A stretch of 64,000 bases of DNA from Candidatus Crickella equi. Lineage in GTDB: Bacteria; Bacillota; Clostridia; Peptostreptococcales; Anaerovoracaceae. The translations under genes and the position numbers were made by a program. The notes beneath the pieces are model-generated. The model was not told the origin of the DNA, ran no database searches, and saw only the letters and a list, made by a program, of their open reading frames with translations. This document shows, in pieces, positions 34,124 to 43,590 of this stretch. The number at the start of each line of letters is the position of its first letter. Within the stretch, counting starts at the first letter, position 1. Location of the stretch: the NCBI GenBank assembly GCA_018064755.1, contig JAGHUP010000014.1, positions 1 through 64,000 of the forward strand. The letters run 5' to 3'.

Positions 34124-35593
34124 ATGAAAAATCATTTAAACATTAGCAATTTCAGGCAAATTATGACTTTAACAATACTGCTGATTGCGGCGATTATCGC
34201 ATTCGGAGCAGTATCTGTTAATGCTGCCTCGCTGACGGCAACAGCGAAGATCAATTCTTCAGATGGCGTTGTATTAAGAAAGAGTGCGACAACATCTTCA
34301 GCGAGCATTAAGGTACTTGCCGACAACACCAAAATTACCATTACTAAAGAAATCTTCAAGACTAAGAATTCAACTGCTAAAGAAGACAAATGGTACTATG
34401 TAACAGTCGGGAAGAAAAAAGGTTATGTTCGCAGTGATTTGGTAGATACAGTTAAATACTCAACATCTTCCAAAACTACGGCAACAGAAGCTCTTAACTA
34501 TAGAAAGGGTGCTGGTGCGAGAATGCCTGTTGTTGATACCTTTAAAAAGGGAGCTAGTATAACTAGAGTGCTTCCAGCTAAGGCAAGCAATGATAGCGCA
34601 ACATGGTATAAGATCAAACTTAAGGTTAACAGCAAGACTAAATACTATTATGTATGTGGAAGCTATTTGAAATCTTCTAGCGCTAGTAATGCTGACACTA
34701 AGACTCTCAACAACACTAAATATAGTCACGCAACAAGTTCAGATTTTACCAAGATGCCGAAAAGTATTATTAAGGGTCAGTCGTGCGCTATAAGAGGAAC
34801 TGTAACATGTTCAAAAAAGATTACGAAGGCTCGTGTTGGAGTTAAGAATTCATCTGGAAATTGGGTTTCGGGCGTTAATACAACTATCGCTGATGTAAAT
34901 AGTAAGACGTTCGATATTCAGAGAGCCGATTCTGCTGTTAAATTCGGCAAACTAAAAGCCGGAAATAATTATAAATTCTGTGTTTATATTTGGGCTAACG
35001 ATTCAGTGCACAGTGTATCATCTCAGAAGTTCAATGTAATTAGTGTTGATGATGCTCAAGGCCCTGAGAAGATTGCCAAGACAGCAATTGCTTTAGCATG
35101 GGATGAAACATATTATAATTCTGGACAGTATGCGTTTAACGGTGGTTGTGCAACACCGGCTTTCGTTGGCGCATTCGGAACAGCATTTCCTAATGCCATC
35201 AATGGAAAATATGCAGGTGTTGGCGCAGACTGTGGTGTCTTTGTAGCAACAGTAGTTAGAACGAGCGGATATGATACGACAATACCATATTCACTGACAA
35301 GTTCGTCAGGAAATATGTTTGATTATCTAGCTGAGAATACTAGCAAATGGATTAAGATAAGTTATTCGGGCCTTGAATCCGAACTACAAAGTGGCGACAT
35401 AGTGATGTATCACAAGAGCGGTGGCGGACAGCACGTTCTAATATACGTGAAGAAGAATGGTGTTGGATACACTTGTGAGGCAGCTAATACAGGTACGGCA
35501 TCAACATGTAAGTTTGGATACACAAATCCTAAATACAGCAAGATATTTAAGCTGACAGATAAAACAATAGAAGTGTACAGAGCAATTAAATAG
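34124..35593 (+). CDS. Secreted SH3b-Ig-like-NlpC/P60-type cell-wall peptidase
   Basis: This 489-aa protein has a signal peptide (hydrophobic 15-33, cleavage near VNAAS), two bacterial SH3 domains (about 38-108 and 118-183), a beta-sandwich domain (about 205-308) and a C-terminal NlpC/P60-like domain (about 312-489). Likely catalytic residues are C370 (GADCGVFV), H437 (GGQHVLIYV) and E452. SH3b domains usually bind wall material, so the enzyme probably cuts peptidoglycan stem peptides. The ATG at 34124 lacks a ribosome site and sits about 3 nt from the predicted transcript start. An in-frame ATG at 34163, with AGG upstream, would still leave a usable signal peptide. Confidence 0.85.
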   Translation: MKNHLNISNFRQIMTLTILLIAAIIAFGAVSVNAASLTATAKINSSDGVVLRKSATTSSASIKVLADNTKITITKEIFKTKNSTAKEDKWYYVTVGKKKGYVRSDLVDTVKYSTSSKTTATEALNYRKGAGARMPVVDTFKKGASITRVLPAKASNDSATWYKIKLKVNSKTKYYYVCGSYLKSSSASNADTKTLNNTKYSHATSSDFTKMPKSIIKGQSCAIRGTVTCSKKITKARVGVKNSSGNWVSGVNTTIADVNSKTFDIQRADSAVKFGKLKAGNNYKFCVYIWANDSVHSVSSQKFNVISVDDAQGPEKIAKTAIALAWDETYYNSGQYAFNGGCATPAFVGAFGTAFPNAINGKYAGVGADCGVFVATVVRTSGYDTTIPYSLTSSSGNMFDYLAENTSKWIKISYSGLESELQSGDIVMYHKSGGGQHVLIYVKKNGVGYTCEAANTGTASTCKFGYTNPKYSKIFKLTDKTIEVYRAIK

Positions 35594-35601
35594 GTGTTTT
35601 T

Positions 35602-36078
35602 ATGAAGAAATATATAGCATTAGTACTGTCAATTCTGATGCTGCTGCTTCCAGCATGTGCTAGCAATAGTGGAAGTGATAACACTGATGCAGACACTAAT
35701 AGCAGTGAGCAGATAACAGAAATAAGCCTCGACAAGCTACTCGATAGTGGATGGACTCAGAACGAGGGCACTTACGAATGGTCGGAAACTAGCGACTACC
35801 GTAAGCTTGATTTGGCAGTATCTGTTGAGCAAAACGATTTAATTATTGTGATTGACAATGATTATGGTGACAATAACAAGAGTATGGAGGCGGCCTATAA
35901 GGAAGACGAAAGCCTTGCGGCTGGTATGGCAGCTCGATGGTTTGCTGATGTCGAGAGTATCACAGAGGAAACTTTCGATAATATGAGGTATACAGTAAAA
36001 GTTGGCGGTAATGTGGTTGCAAGCGGTGGTATGACAGCGGATGCAGCACAAGACAATGCCGCTGAATATGATGATTAA
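35602..36078 (+). CDS. Small lipoprotein of unknown function
   Basis: This 158-aa protein has a lipoprotein signal: MKKY, a hydrophobic run and the lipobox LPAC with C19. An acidic serine- and asparagine-rich linker (about 20-38) leads to a small acidic domain that I do not recognise. AGGTG precedes the start. It lies between the wall peptidase and tagD in the same run. It may be a surface partner of the peptidase or of polymer assembly, but nothing in the sequence shows a function. Confidence 0.8.
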   Translation: MKKYIALVLSILMLLLPACASNSGSDNTDADTNSSEQITEISLDKLLDSGWTQNEGTYEWSETSDYRKLDLAVSVEQNDLIIVIDNDYGDNNKSMEAAYKEDESLAAGMAARWFADVESITEETFDNMRYTVKVGGNVVASGGMTADAAQDNAAEYDD

Positions 36079-36089
36079 GGAGCGATAAC

Positions 36090-36488
36090 ATGAAGAGAGT
36101 AATTACATACGGAACATTTGACCTGCTTCATTATGGTCATGTAAACATCCTGCAGAGAGCCAAGGCTCTTGGCGATTATCTCGTTGTTGCGATTTCCACA
36201 GATGAGTTCAATTGGAATGAGAAACAGAAGAAATGTTATTTCACATATGAAGAAAGGAAAAGACTTGTTGAAGCCGTAAGATATGTAGATCTTGTAATTC
36301 CTGAGGAATCATGGGATCAGAAGAAGAGCGATGTTCACGAGTATCACATCGATACATTCGTAATGGGAGATGACTGGGAAGGAAAGTTTGACTTCCTTAA
36401 GGACGAGGGAGTTGAAGTTGTATATCTCCCAAGAACACCGGAAATTTCAACAACTCAGATTAAGAACGATCTTAAGACTAAGAGATAA
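36090..36488 (+). CDS. tagD: Glycerol-3-phosphate cytidylyltransferase TagD
   Basis: This 132-aa enzyme makes CDP-glycerol from CTP and glycerol-3-phosphate, the donor for poly(glycerol phosphate) teichoic acid. The nucleotidyltransferase motif H14-Y-G-H17 ([10 protein letters not shown]) and the C-terminal [11 protein letters not shown] (family RTEGISTT) are both present, and the length matches B. subtilis TagD. GGAG precedes the start. It supplies the phosphotransferases of the TagB/F family in this window. Confidence 0.96.
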   Translation: MKRVITYGTFDLLHYGHVNILQRAKALGDYLVVAISTDEFNWNEKQKKCYFTYEERKRLVEAVRYVDLVIPEESWDQKKSDVHEYHIDTFVMGDDWEGKFDFLKDEGVEVVYLPRTPEISTTQIKNDLKTKR

Positions 36489-36495
36489 TAACTAG

Positions 36496-38517
36496 ATGGC
36501 ATTACCCACTAATTTAAAGAAGAACAAATTATCAATAATGCTAAGAATTGTTGTAAGCACACTCGTACTTATATGTGGTGGTTACTCGATTCTTAGAAGA
36601 GATGATTATTTTGCCGGTGACGGCGGAACACTTCATCTTGGACTCGTAGCATTGCTATACATAGCAATGCTAGTTCTTGTTTGGTGGAAAAATACACTTT
36701 CCGACAAAGCAAACCGTATTTGTTCGGGAGTTGTCTGGTGCTTAACACCGTTTATATGCTATGCGATGGTGGAATGTGCCAACAGCGAGTGGAGTTGTTT
36801 ATTTGTAGATGGCGCAGGCCTTAGCATTAGAATGCACTTCCTGAACGGAATGATTTATGTATTCCTTCTGCTGTTTGTTTTGTGCATTACTGCTAGTTTT
36901 CGCATTTCCGCAATGTTTGGATATCTATTCTTTGGAATCCTTGGCGCAGCACAGTATTATGTTTGCGTTTTCAGGGGACAGGGATTTGTTGCCGGGGATT
37001 TAGCTGGAATTGGCGCGGCCGCTGCTGTTGGAAGTGCTTATGATTTCAATCCTAATTTCTGGATGTATATATCGGTTTCTCTAATGATGTTTGGCATGAT
37101 TCTTGCCAGTAGATTTAGAGGTAATTTGGTAAAGGGCCTTAAGAAAAGAGTGGCTCTTCTCGCAGGGGCAATCATTGTTGCTGGTGCGTTCGTAGGAACA
37201 TATTTCTTCCTGCCATTCACCAAGGACATGAAGGTCAAGCTCTACAAACCACAAGAAACATATTTGAAAAATGGATCTATGTTCGCATTCGTGCGTAGTT
37301 GGAGATATTTATTTATAGATAAGCCGGCAGGCTATTCGATTGATAAGGTTCAGGAAATTGCGGACAGATATAACATAGATGCACAACCTGAGAAAATTAG
37401 CGCTAAAGAGACTCCAAATCTAATTCTAATTATGGTTGAGAGTCTTAGCGATGTTAACGATATCGCAGAAGGCGCAGTCACTACAAATATCGATAACCTT
37501 CCGGTTATTCATAATATGAAGCAGGATGCGGTTAAAGGTACTTTGTACGAAGAGAGACGTGGCGGAGGAACCGCCATTATGGAATGTGAAATGCTAACAG
37601 GCGTCACCAATGCGTTTTTCCCAATTGGTACCATTGTATATCAGACTATGCTGAAGACAGAGACGCCATCTATTGCTTCACAGCTGAAAGATGCCGGATA
37701 TCAGGGAATCATTGCATCGCATCCACATCATCCTACAGGTTACAATAGACAGAACGCATATCCACTTCTGGGATTCCAGGAATTGAAGTTTAGAGATGAT
37801 TTTATTGCGGCTGGAAATGACGGTAGATATGGAAGATATATTTCAGATGCTGCAGCTTATGATGAGTTAATAGATGAGTATGAAGCGGCAACTGCCAAGA
37901 GCGATGATCCATTCTTCGCGTTCCAGGTTACAATGCAAAATCATTCTCCTTATGACAGCGCTGAAACAGATGATGTCAAAATCACCAGCAAGGATACCTA
38001 TGATGAATTCGTAGAACAGTATATGAATTATGCATATACATCAGACAAGGAAATCGGTAACTTAATAAACTATTTTAAGAAGACTGATGATCCTACGCTG
38101 ATTGTAGCATTTGGCGATCATGCACCAAGATTCGATACAGCGTATTACAAGAAGTTGCTTGGCATTGAAACAGATCTGACAGACGAACAAGAAATGACTT
38201 TCCAGAGATCGCCGTTGGTTATGTGGGCAAACTATGACATCGAAGAAGAGGAACTTGGAGATACTTGTGACCCATATATAGCAGCTAAGATCATTCAATT
38301 GCTTGGACTTAAGCAAACCGGGTTCCAGAGATTCATTCAGGATTTCCAGAAGGAGATTCCTGTAATCAATTCGCTGGGATATAGAGATAAGAAAGGCAAT
38401 TATTATCAGATAGAGGACACAGCATCTCCATATTACGAACTTATTAACGAGTATAATATGCTTGTGTACAACAATATGGTAGATACAGAACACAGGATAG
38501 AGGGATTCTTCGATTGA
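36496..38517 (+). CDS. LtaS-like membrane phosphoglycerol transferase
   Basis: This 673-aa protein has several N-terminal membrane spans (to about residue 240) and an extracytoplasmic sulfatase-fold domain. It has NLILIMVESLSD with metal ligand E315, the likely nucleophile T359 in GGGTAIMECEMLTG, HPHHPTGY, and the metal site FGDHAPRFD. This is the layout of lipoteichoic acid synthase, which polymerises glycerol phosphate from phosphatidylglycerol. The family also includes transferases that decorate other glycans, so the product is not certain. It starts 7 nt after tagD, with no strong ribosome site. Its stop codon overlaps the next start (TGATG). Confidence 0.88.
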   Translation: MALPTNLKKNKLSIMLRIVVSTLVLICGGYSILRRDDYFAGDGGTLHLGLVALLYIAMLVLVWWKNTLSDKANRICSGVVWCLTPFICYAMVECANSEWSCLFVDGAGLSIRMHFLNGMIYVFLLLFVLCITASFRISAMFGYLFFGILGAAQYYVCVFRGQGFVAGDLAGIGAAAAVGSAYDFNPNFWMYISVSLMMFGMILASRFRGNLVKGLKKRVALLAGAIIVAGAFVGTYFFLPFTKDMKVKLYKPQETYLKNGSMFAFVRSWRYLFIDKPAGYSIDKVQEIADRYNIDAQPEKISAKETPNLILIMVESLSDVNDIAEGAVTTNIDNLPVIHNMKQDAVKGTLYEERRGGGTAIMECEMLTGVTNAFFPIGTIVYQTMLKTETPSIASQLKDAGYQGIIASHPHHPTGYNRQNAYPLLGFQELKFRDDFIAAGNDGRYGRYISDAAAYDELIDEYEAATAKSDDPFFAFQVTMQNHSPYDSAETDDVKITSKDTYDEFVEQYMNYAYTSDKEIGNLINYFKKTDDPTLIVAFGDHAPRFDTAYYKKLLGIETDLTDEQEMTFQRSPLVMWANYDIEEEELGDTCDPYIAAKIIQLLGLKQTGFQRFIQDFQKEIPVINSLGYRDKKGNYYQIEDTASPYYELINEYNMLVYNNMVDTEHRIEGFFD

Positions 38518-39617
38518 TGGAAGAAAAGATTGTAATATCACATAGACGTAATAATAGAGAGGTTATCTTAAGACCAGAGAAGAAGGGCCTTAAGGCAATC
38601 ATCAAGCGCAGAGGCGGAATGCAGACTGTTGTCGTTAATCGTATAGTAGACAATAGCCGAATCATTATTAAAGTTTCGCTGATTGCGGCAGCGTTGCTGT
38701 GCGTTATTATGCTGATGTTACATACGATGATGAACATTTTCCCATACGCAATAGCATTAGATGGTAATGAAATATGCTATGTAAGAGGAGAATGCGGAGT
38801 TGAACAGACTTATAACAAACTGTTCGAAATGTATACGCCAGAGGATACGGAATTCAAAGCGGTAAACATTGAAGGAAGAATATCTTACGAACGCAAGGAC
38901 ATTACACAGGTTGATAGAACGGAAATTACATCAGCAGGTACAGCAGCGGAAGCATTAAAAGTTGCATTTGAAACTGCGCAAGAGCCCGTTGTTGTAAAAA
39001 TTGCCAGCACTAGAACCAAGCTGGTTAAATATACGCCAGAACCTAAATATGTTAAAGATAAAAAGCTGTTGGCTGGTGAAACCAAAGTAAAGAAAAAAGG
39101 TAGAGCGGGTAAGCAGAAAGTTACAACCACATACCATTCTGTTAATGGAAAGATTAAGAGTCATTCTATTACCGGAAGGCAGATTGTTGATAACGGTAAG
39201 CCTGCGGTAGTCCGCAAAGGTACTCTGGGCTTGCCTGAGGGTGCCGATTGGAAAACATTTGATGGCGATCCTATATTCAAGAATGGTAAGGAACTATCAA
39301 TTACAGCTAAGCAATACCTAGGAGCACCATACAAATATGGTGGATATAGCTTGGCCCACGGTATCGATTGCGTACAATTTGTTAGACAAATGTATGCAAA
39401 ATATGGAATATCACTTCCTAATAGCCATAGAGGATTACAGCATTCTGGAGTAGGTGTTAAATACAAGAATGCAAAGAAGGGCGACATCATATGCTATGGC
39501 AATCATGTTGGAATATATGTTGGAAATGGCAAAATGGTAAACGCGGTTCATAAGGGCGTTAGTATTAGTAGAGTAAAACCGGGCAGAATCAAAGCCGTTA
39601 GAAGAGTTGTAAAATAA
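38517..39617 (+). CDS. Membrane-anchored G5-NlpC/P60 cell-wall hydrolase
   Basis: This 366-aa protein has a basic cytoplasmic N-terminus, one membrane segment (about 50-78), an outside region, a G5-like domain (about 165-236) and a C-terminal NlpC/P60 domain (about 260-366). The catalytic cysteine is C285 (GIDCVQFVRQMY) and the catalytic histidine is in GNHVGIYVGNG. G5 domains bind glycans, and NlpC/P60 enzymes cut gamma-D-Glu bonds in stem peptides. The start overlaps the LtaS-like gene stop codon; an in-frame TTG one codon earlier is less likely. Confidence 0.88.
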   Translation: MEEKIVISHRRNNREVILRPEKKGLKAIIKRRGGMQTVVVNRIVDNSRIIIKVSLIAAALLCVIMLMLHTMMNIFPYAIALDGNEICYVRGECGVEQTYNKLFEMYTPEDTEFKAVNIEGRISYERKDITQVDRTEITSAGTAAEALKVAFETAQEPVVVKIASTRTKLVKYTPEPKYVKDKKLLAGETKVKKKGRAGKQKVTTTYHSVNGKIKSHSITGRQIVDNGKPAVVRKGTLGLPEGADWKTFDGDPIFKNGKELSITAKQYLGAPYKYGGYSLAHGIDCVQFVRQMYAKYGISLPNSHRGLQHSGVGVKYKNAKKGDIICYGNHVGIYVGNGKMVNAVHKGVSISRVKPGRIKAVRRVVK

Positions 39618-39626
39618 GGAGTATAG

Positions 39627-40589
39627 ATGTCAGAGAACAAGATTTATGCAGCAATCGACAATCGAAAGGTTGCGATTATAGGAGCGGGTGCGGTAGGCTC
39701 ATCTATTGCTTACGCACTTACAATCAGAAATTTGGCCAGTGAAATTGTTCTTGTCGATGTTGATAACAAACGTGCTCATGGCGAGGCTCTGGACATTCAG
39801 CATGGCATTTCATATATGGGAATGTCATCTGTTAGAGCAGGTGGATATGAAGATTGCGCGAATTGTGATCTCATCATTATCACCGCAGGTCGAGCAAGAA
39901 GAGTCGGTGAGACAAGACTGGATATGATCTCCGATAATATTGGCATTATGAAGAATGTTACCGACCAGATTAAGAAGCATTATACACATGGCGTTATTAT
40001 GGTTGTGTCTAATCCGGTAGACATCCTGACTCACAAAGTAGCAGAGTGGGTGGATCTACCTAATGGTCGAGTTTTTGGCACAGGATGCATTCTAGATACA
40101 TCAAGATTGATTCGTAGCATTTCCGACTACACCGGAATCAACACTGAAGCAATCAAATGCAATATTGTTGGCGAACATGGGGATACGCAGTTCCCTGTAT
40201 GGAGCAGACTCTCTATCGCAGGTATTTCCATGGAAGAGTATTGTGAGAATGTAGGACTCAAATGGGGAGATGCCCAGAAGAATGAGCTCTACGAGAAAAT
40301 AAAAACAATGGGTGCAGATATTATTGCCTCCAAGGGAAGAACTCATTATGGTATTGCAACATGTGCATGTTCATTGGCTGATGCAGTTCTCAACCAGAGA
40401 CTTACAATTGCACCGGTCTCATCACCACTACAGGGTGAATATGGAATTGAGGGTGTATCAATAAGTGTTCCTTCCATTGTAGGAGTTAATGGTGTAGAGC
40501 ATAGACTCGAGGAACATTGGACTGAGGAGGAACTTTCCAAGTTGCAGACTAGTGCAAGACAAATGAAGGAAACTCTTGCAAAACTGTAA
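39627..40589 (+). CDS. L-lactate/malate dehydrogenase family enzyme (annotatable as Ldh, but R at the specificity position)
   Basis: This 320-aa NAD-dependent 2-hydroxyacid dehydrogenase has the NAD motif GAGAVGSS, substrate arginine R97 (GETR), DTSR (the D168/R171 pair of LDH numbering) and the catalytic histidine in GEHGDTQFP. The overall layout matches L-lactate dehydrogenase. However, the loop that reads AGANQKPGETR in standard LDHs reads AGRARRVGETR here, so the specificity residue Q102 (LDH numbering) is arginine R91. In this family arginine at that place is the hallmark of malate dehydrogenase. The substrate may therefore be oxaloacetate or another acid. GGAG precedes the start and a terminator follows. 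Confidence 0.85.
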   Translation: MSENKIYAAIDNRKVAIIGAGAVGSSIAYALTIRNLASEIVLVDVDNKRAHGEALDIQHGISYMGMSSVRAGGYEDCANCDLIIITAGRARRVGETRLDMISDNIGIMKNVTDQIKKHYTHGVIMVVSNPVDILTHKVAEWVDLPNGRVFGTGCILDTSRLIRSISDYTGINTEAIKCNIVGEHGDTQFPVWSRLSIAGISMEEYCENVGLKWGDAQKNELYEKIKTMGADIIASKGRTHYGIATCACSLADAVLNQRLTIAPVSSPLQGEYGIEGVSISVPSIVGVNGVEHRLEEHWTEEELSKLQTSARQMKETLAKL

Positions 40590-40601
40590 TTGTTAACAAT
40601 A

Positions 40602-40643
40602 AAAAATCGGCCTATGGATATGATCCATAAGCCGATTTTATTA
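40602..40643. terminator. Bidirectional terminator between ldh-like gene and L,D-transpeptidase
   Basis: Long stem AAAATCGGCYTATGGA / TCCATAAGCCGATTTTA with a short loop and T-rich right and A-rich left flanks, between convergent genes. Confidence 0.88.
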
Positions 40644-40651
40644 TGCCGTGA

Positions 40652-42121
40652 TTAATGGATGTATACTCTTGTGCCTGCTGGCAGATTGTAAACATACTTT
40701 GCTGCAGCATCATATAATCTACAGCAACCCTTAGTCGTAGGATGTCTCTTAATAGAGTTTCTTAGGTTGCCAGTATCAACCCATCTGCATCTTGTGTGGA
40801 ATGTTCCGGATCCTTTGAACTTGGTAGAGTATGTAAAGTAGTATAATCTTCCGTTTCTATGCTCTTTAATTTTCTTGAATTCATGACCGGTAATGCTATA
40901 CTTTCCGCCCTTGAGTGGTTGATAGTAGTTTCCTGTATTACAGTCATAAACCTTAATCAGTTTCCACTTGCCACCTTCTTTGTGGAACACGTTAGTTCTC
41001 TGAGCATGGCGGGAAATCCAGATAAGATAATTTGTAGAGCTACCGATATCTTCTGAGTTAATAAAATCTTCCTTTACACTCCAAGCGAAGTCGTTGTAAG
41101 TAATGTGCCAACACATTTTAACCTGCGACCATTTTAGCCATGCTTTGCCACCATTATATTTAACTTGTACCCAGGAAGGCTCCTCCCAGAATCCGAAAGT
41201 TGTTGGAGCAAACTTCCATGTGCATTCCAATGATTTGCCCTTCTTGAGGGTTCCAATCTTCTTGCCGCCAGCTGACTTATAGATTGAAATGTTTTTCTTT
41301 GCTTTCGCTGTCCAGTAGAGATTTTTTGGAATGTCTTCTACACCCTTGCACAGACATTTTGCTTTTATCTCAAGACTCTGTGTTGGCTCAGATTCAAGAA
41401 GAATGCATGGATATAGAGAGCCTTTAGGACAAGCAGAAACTACAAATTGGAACGTACCCTGAGCAGATTGATGCTTGTCGCTGTAGTGAGTCTTGCTGGC
41501 AGATGCTTTTACAGTAGACGCAAGTGTACGGTTACCCGACGCATTTACTCTATAGATTTCAAATCTGTCGTACTGAGAAGAGTCTTCAACATCCCAGCTT
41601 ACAGTTACGGTATTGTCTTGTTGTACAATTTCGCCTAGTTTGCTTGTGTTGTTTGCCTTGGATGGATATGTGATCTTGGCAGTAACGTTAGTTGGTGCTG
41701 CAATACTCATCTCACCTGGCAATGAAATAGTCCTAGTAATAGCTGTGCTCCAATCAGGTGATTCGCCATCCGCATAAGCACACACTTGATATGAATATGG
41801 AAAATCAATATAGTTTAATGATTTTGCAGCTGTATACTTTGTATTAGTAATTCCTGATTTGGAAAAAAACTTCTTTCCGGTACTATATGATGAGCCGTTA
41901 CTCCAACAGTGAATTGCATAGAGAACATCATCTCCTGATTCAAGTGTAACAGTGTTCCACTTGAATGATGGATGCTTTCCTGTTAATGAGTAGTTAGCAG
42001 TATCAATTGTAGTGGATGTTGCTACAGATGTTGTCTCAGCAAATGAAACAACCCCCAAACTTGTTACGCACATTGTTACGACAAGTAGAATTGATAATAA
42101 TTTCTTAGTAATTTTTTTCAT
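40652..42121 (-). CDS. Secreted L,D-transpeptidase (YkuD family) with SH3-like domain
   Basis: This 489-aa protein has a signal peptide (MKKITKKLLS, hydrophobic core, VSFAE), two beta-rich fibronectin- or Ig-like regions (about 35-250), an SH3-like segment (about 270-345) and a C-terminal YkuD domain. The latter normally makes 3-3 peptidoglycan cross-links or anchors proteins. The catalytic motif appears as TKGCCRL with C466; the usual serine or histidine before GC is T-K, and a second cysteine follows. The start at 42121 has GGAG at good spacing; a longer frame adds a non-signal extension. A TATAAT at 42163-42158 (minus) is a likely promoter. Confidence 0.83.
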   Translation of the reverse strand: MKKITKKLLSILLVVTMCVTSLGVVSFAETTSVATSTTIDTANYSLTGKHPSFKWNTVTLESGDDVLYAIHCWSNGSSYSTGKKFFSKSGITNTKYTAAKSLNYIDFPYSYQVCAYADGESPDWSTAITRTISLPGEMSIAAPTNVTAKITYPSKANNTSKLGEIVQQDNTVTVSWDVEDSSQYDRFEIYRVNASGNRTLASTVKASASKTHYSDKHQSAQGTFQFVVSACPKGSLYPCILLESEPTQSLEIKAKCLCKGVEDIPKNLYWTAKAKKNISIYKSAGGKKIGTLKKGKSLECTWKFAPTTFGFWEEPSWVQVKYNGGKAWLKWSQVKMCWHITYNDFAWSVKEDFINSEDIGSSTNYLIWISRHAQRTNVFHKEGGKWKLIKVYDCNTGNYYQPLKGGKYSITGHEFKKIKEHRNGRLYYFTYSTKFKGSGTFHTRCRWVDTGNLRNSIKRHPTTKGCCRLYDAAAKYVYNLPAGTRVYIH

Positions 42122-42273
42122 TTTCTTCTCCAAAGTGTTATTCCTATAGACAGGGTTATTATACAAGATATTTAAAGAAAAAGATAGAAAAGACAGCAAT
42201 TTCAAGGTATTATTAATAAAGATTTAACTTTGGTTGGTCTTAATTGAAACTATTAAGTGGAGTTTAGGTAGTA

Positions 42274-43563
42274 ATGTTCGAAAAAACTCAGAAAAAATTA
42301 ATCAACTTTCTTCTTTTGGTCGATCTGACCAAAATGAAGCATCATATACCTTCCGATTTTTCGGGAGTTGTTCGCGTTCAGAATCGTAGAGTGCACAAGC
42401 TCGCAAAGAAGGCATATAAGATACCGTTTTACAAAGAGCGTTTTGACAAAGCTGGCGTAACACCAGATGATATTCGCTGCGGTGATGATCTGACCAAGTT
42501 GCCACTTCTCACCAAGGAAGAACTCAGAGCTTGGATGAAGGAAGAGGACAAGAATCCTAAGTACAAGGATTGGTATCACGATACAACAAGCGGTTCATCC
42601 GGAGTTCCTCTGATGGTACTGGTTTCACCTCGCGAGAAGGCCTATAATATGGCAAACTGGTTCAGAGTATTGCTGATTGCCGGTTACAATCCATTCTTGG
42701 GCAAGACTATGAGCAGAATGAGCGCCCACAGCGTTACGGGCGAGCATCAAGCATTTTTCCAGAAACTCGGCATCTTAAGAAGAGGCTTCTTGAATCAATA
42801 TGCACCTGAAGAAGATATGGTAAAGCAGGTAAATGACTACCAGCCAGACCTGCTCTACATGAATAAAACTGAGCTAATGAGGCTCGCCCTCTACTGCAAG
42901 CAGAACAAAGTTAAGATTCATAGACCTAAATTCTTCTGCCCAACAGGTGAGAAGATTGACGATGTTGCAAGAACTCTGTTTAAAGAGATATTCGGACCTA
43001 ATATCATAGATTCTTATGGTACTGCAGAGACCGGTGCTTGTATGGTTAAGCTGGGCGAAGCGACTGAATATACAGTTCATAATGATTCATTCGTAGTAAA
43101 TACTTATGATGATAATGATCAGCCTGCGGATGAAGGAAAGATCGTTGTAACGCCTCTGTATAAGACGGACCTGCCACTTATCAACTATGTAGTTGGAGAC
43201 AAGGTTTCATCTGTTGTAAGAAATGGCGTTAGATTCGTATCCGGAGTTCAGGGAAGAATGAATGACGCTTTCAAATATGAAACCGGAGAGGTAACAACGT
43301 TCTTCGAAATTGCTCCAATTATTGCTCACTGCGAAGATGTGTTGCAGATAAGATTCGTACAGGAAGATTACAAAAATATTCTGGTTCAGTGTGTACACAG
43401 TGATGAAGAGGGCGCAAGACCAATCAAGGAAATCGAGAAGGATCTTACCGAGAAGCTTAATGCTAAATTCAAGCACTCGTTTAGTATCAGATATGAGTGG
43501 TCCAATGTGATTCCACCTGATGATAACGGAAAGCTCAGAATGATAGTTTGCAAAGTAAAATAA
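42274..43563 (+). CDS. CapK/phenylacetate-CoA ligase-like adenylate-forming enzyme
   Basis: This 429-aa protein belongs to the ANL superfamily, nearest to CapK and PaaK-like proteins found in capsule and wall-glycan clusters. The phosphate loop TTSGSSGVPLMV is at 104-115, YGTAETG is the adenine-binding motif, and the C-terminal small domain is present. ANL enzymes activate a carboxylate with ATP to the acyl-AMP. Its real substrate is unknown; CapK-type proteins are thought to modify glycans. It faces an ATP-grasp gene across a shared terminator. A weak AGGT ribosome site precedes the ATG. Confidence 0.82.
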   Translation: MFEKTQKKLINFLLLVDLTKMKHHIPSDFSGVVRVQNRRVHKLAKKAYKIPFYKERFDKAGVTPDDIRCGDDLTKLPLLTKEELRAWMKEEDKNPKYKDWYHDTTSGSSGVPLMVLVSPREKAYNMANWFRVLLIAGYNPFLGKTMSRMSAHSVTGEHQAFFQKLGILRRGFLNQYAPEEDMVKQVNDYQPDLLYMNKTELMRLALYCKQNKVKIHRPKFFCPTGEKIDDVARTLFKEIFGPNIIDSYGTAETGACMVKLGEATEYTVHNDSFVVNTYDDNDQPADEGKIVVTPLYKTDLPLINYVVGDKVSSVVRNGVRFVSGVQGRMNDAFKYETGEVTTFFEIAPIIAHCEDVLQIRFVQEDYKNILVQCVHSDEEGARPIKEIEKDLTEKLNAKFKHSFSIRYEWSNVIPPDDNGKLRMIVCKVK

Positions 43564-43590
43564 ATAAGAGGGCTTGGCCCTCTTATTTTA
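43564..43590. terminator. Terminator between CapK-like and ATP-grasp genes
   Basis: Stem AATAAGAGGGC / GCCCTCTTATT with a 3-nt loop followed by TT. It overlaps the stop codon of the convergent ATP-grasp gene and can act on both strands. Confidence 0.85.

Noticed and set aside
42122-42205. Longer start for the L,D-transpeptidase
   Set aside because: The start at 42121 has GGAG and a textbook signal peptide; the extension spans the likely promoter.
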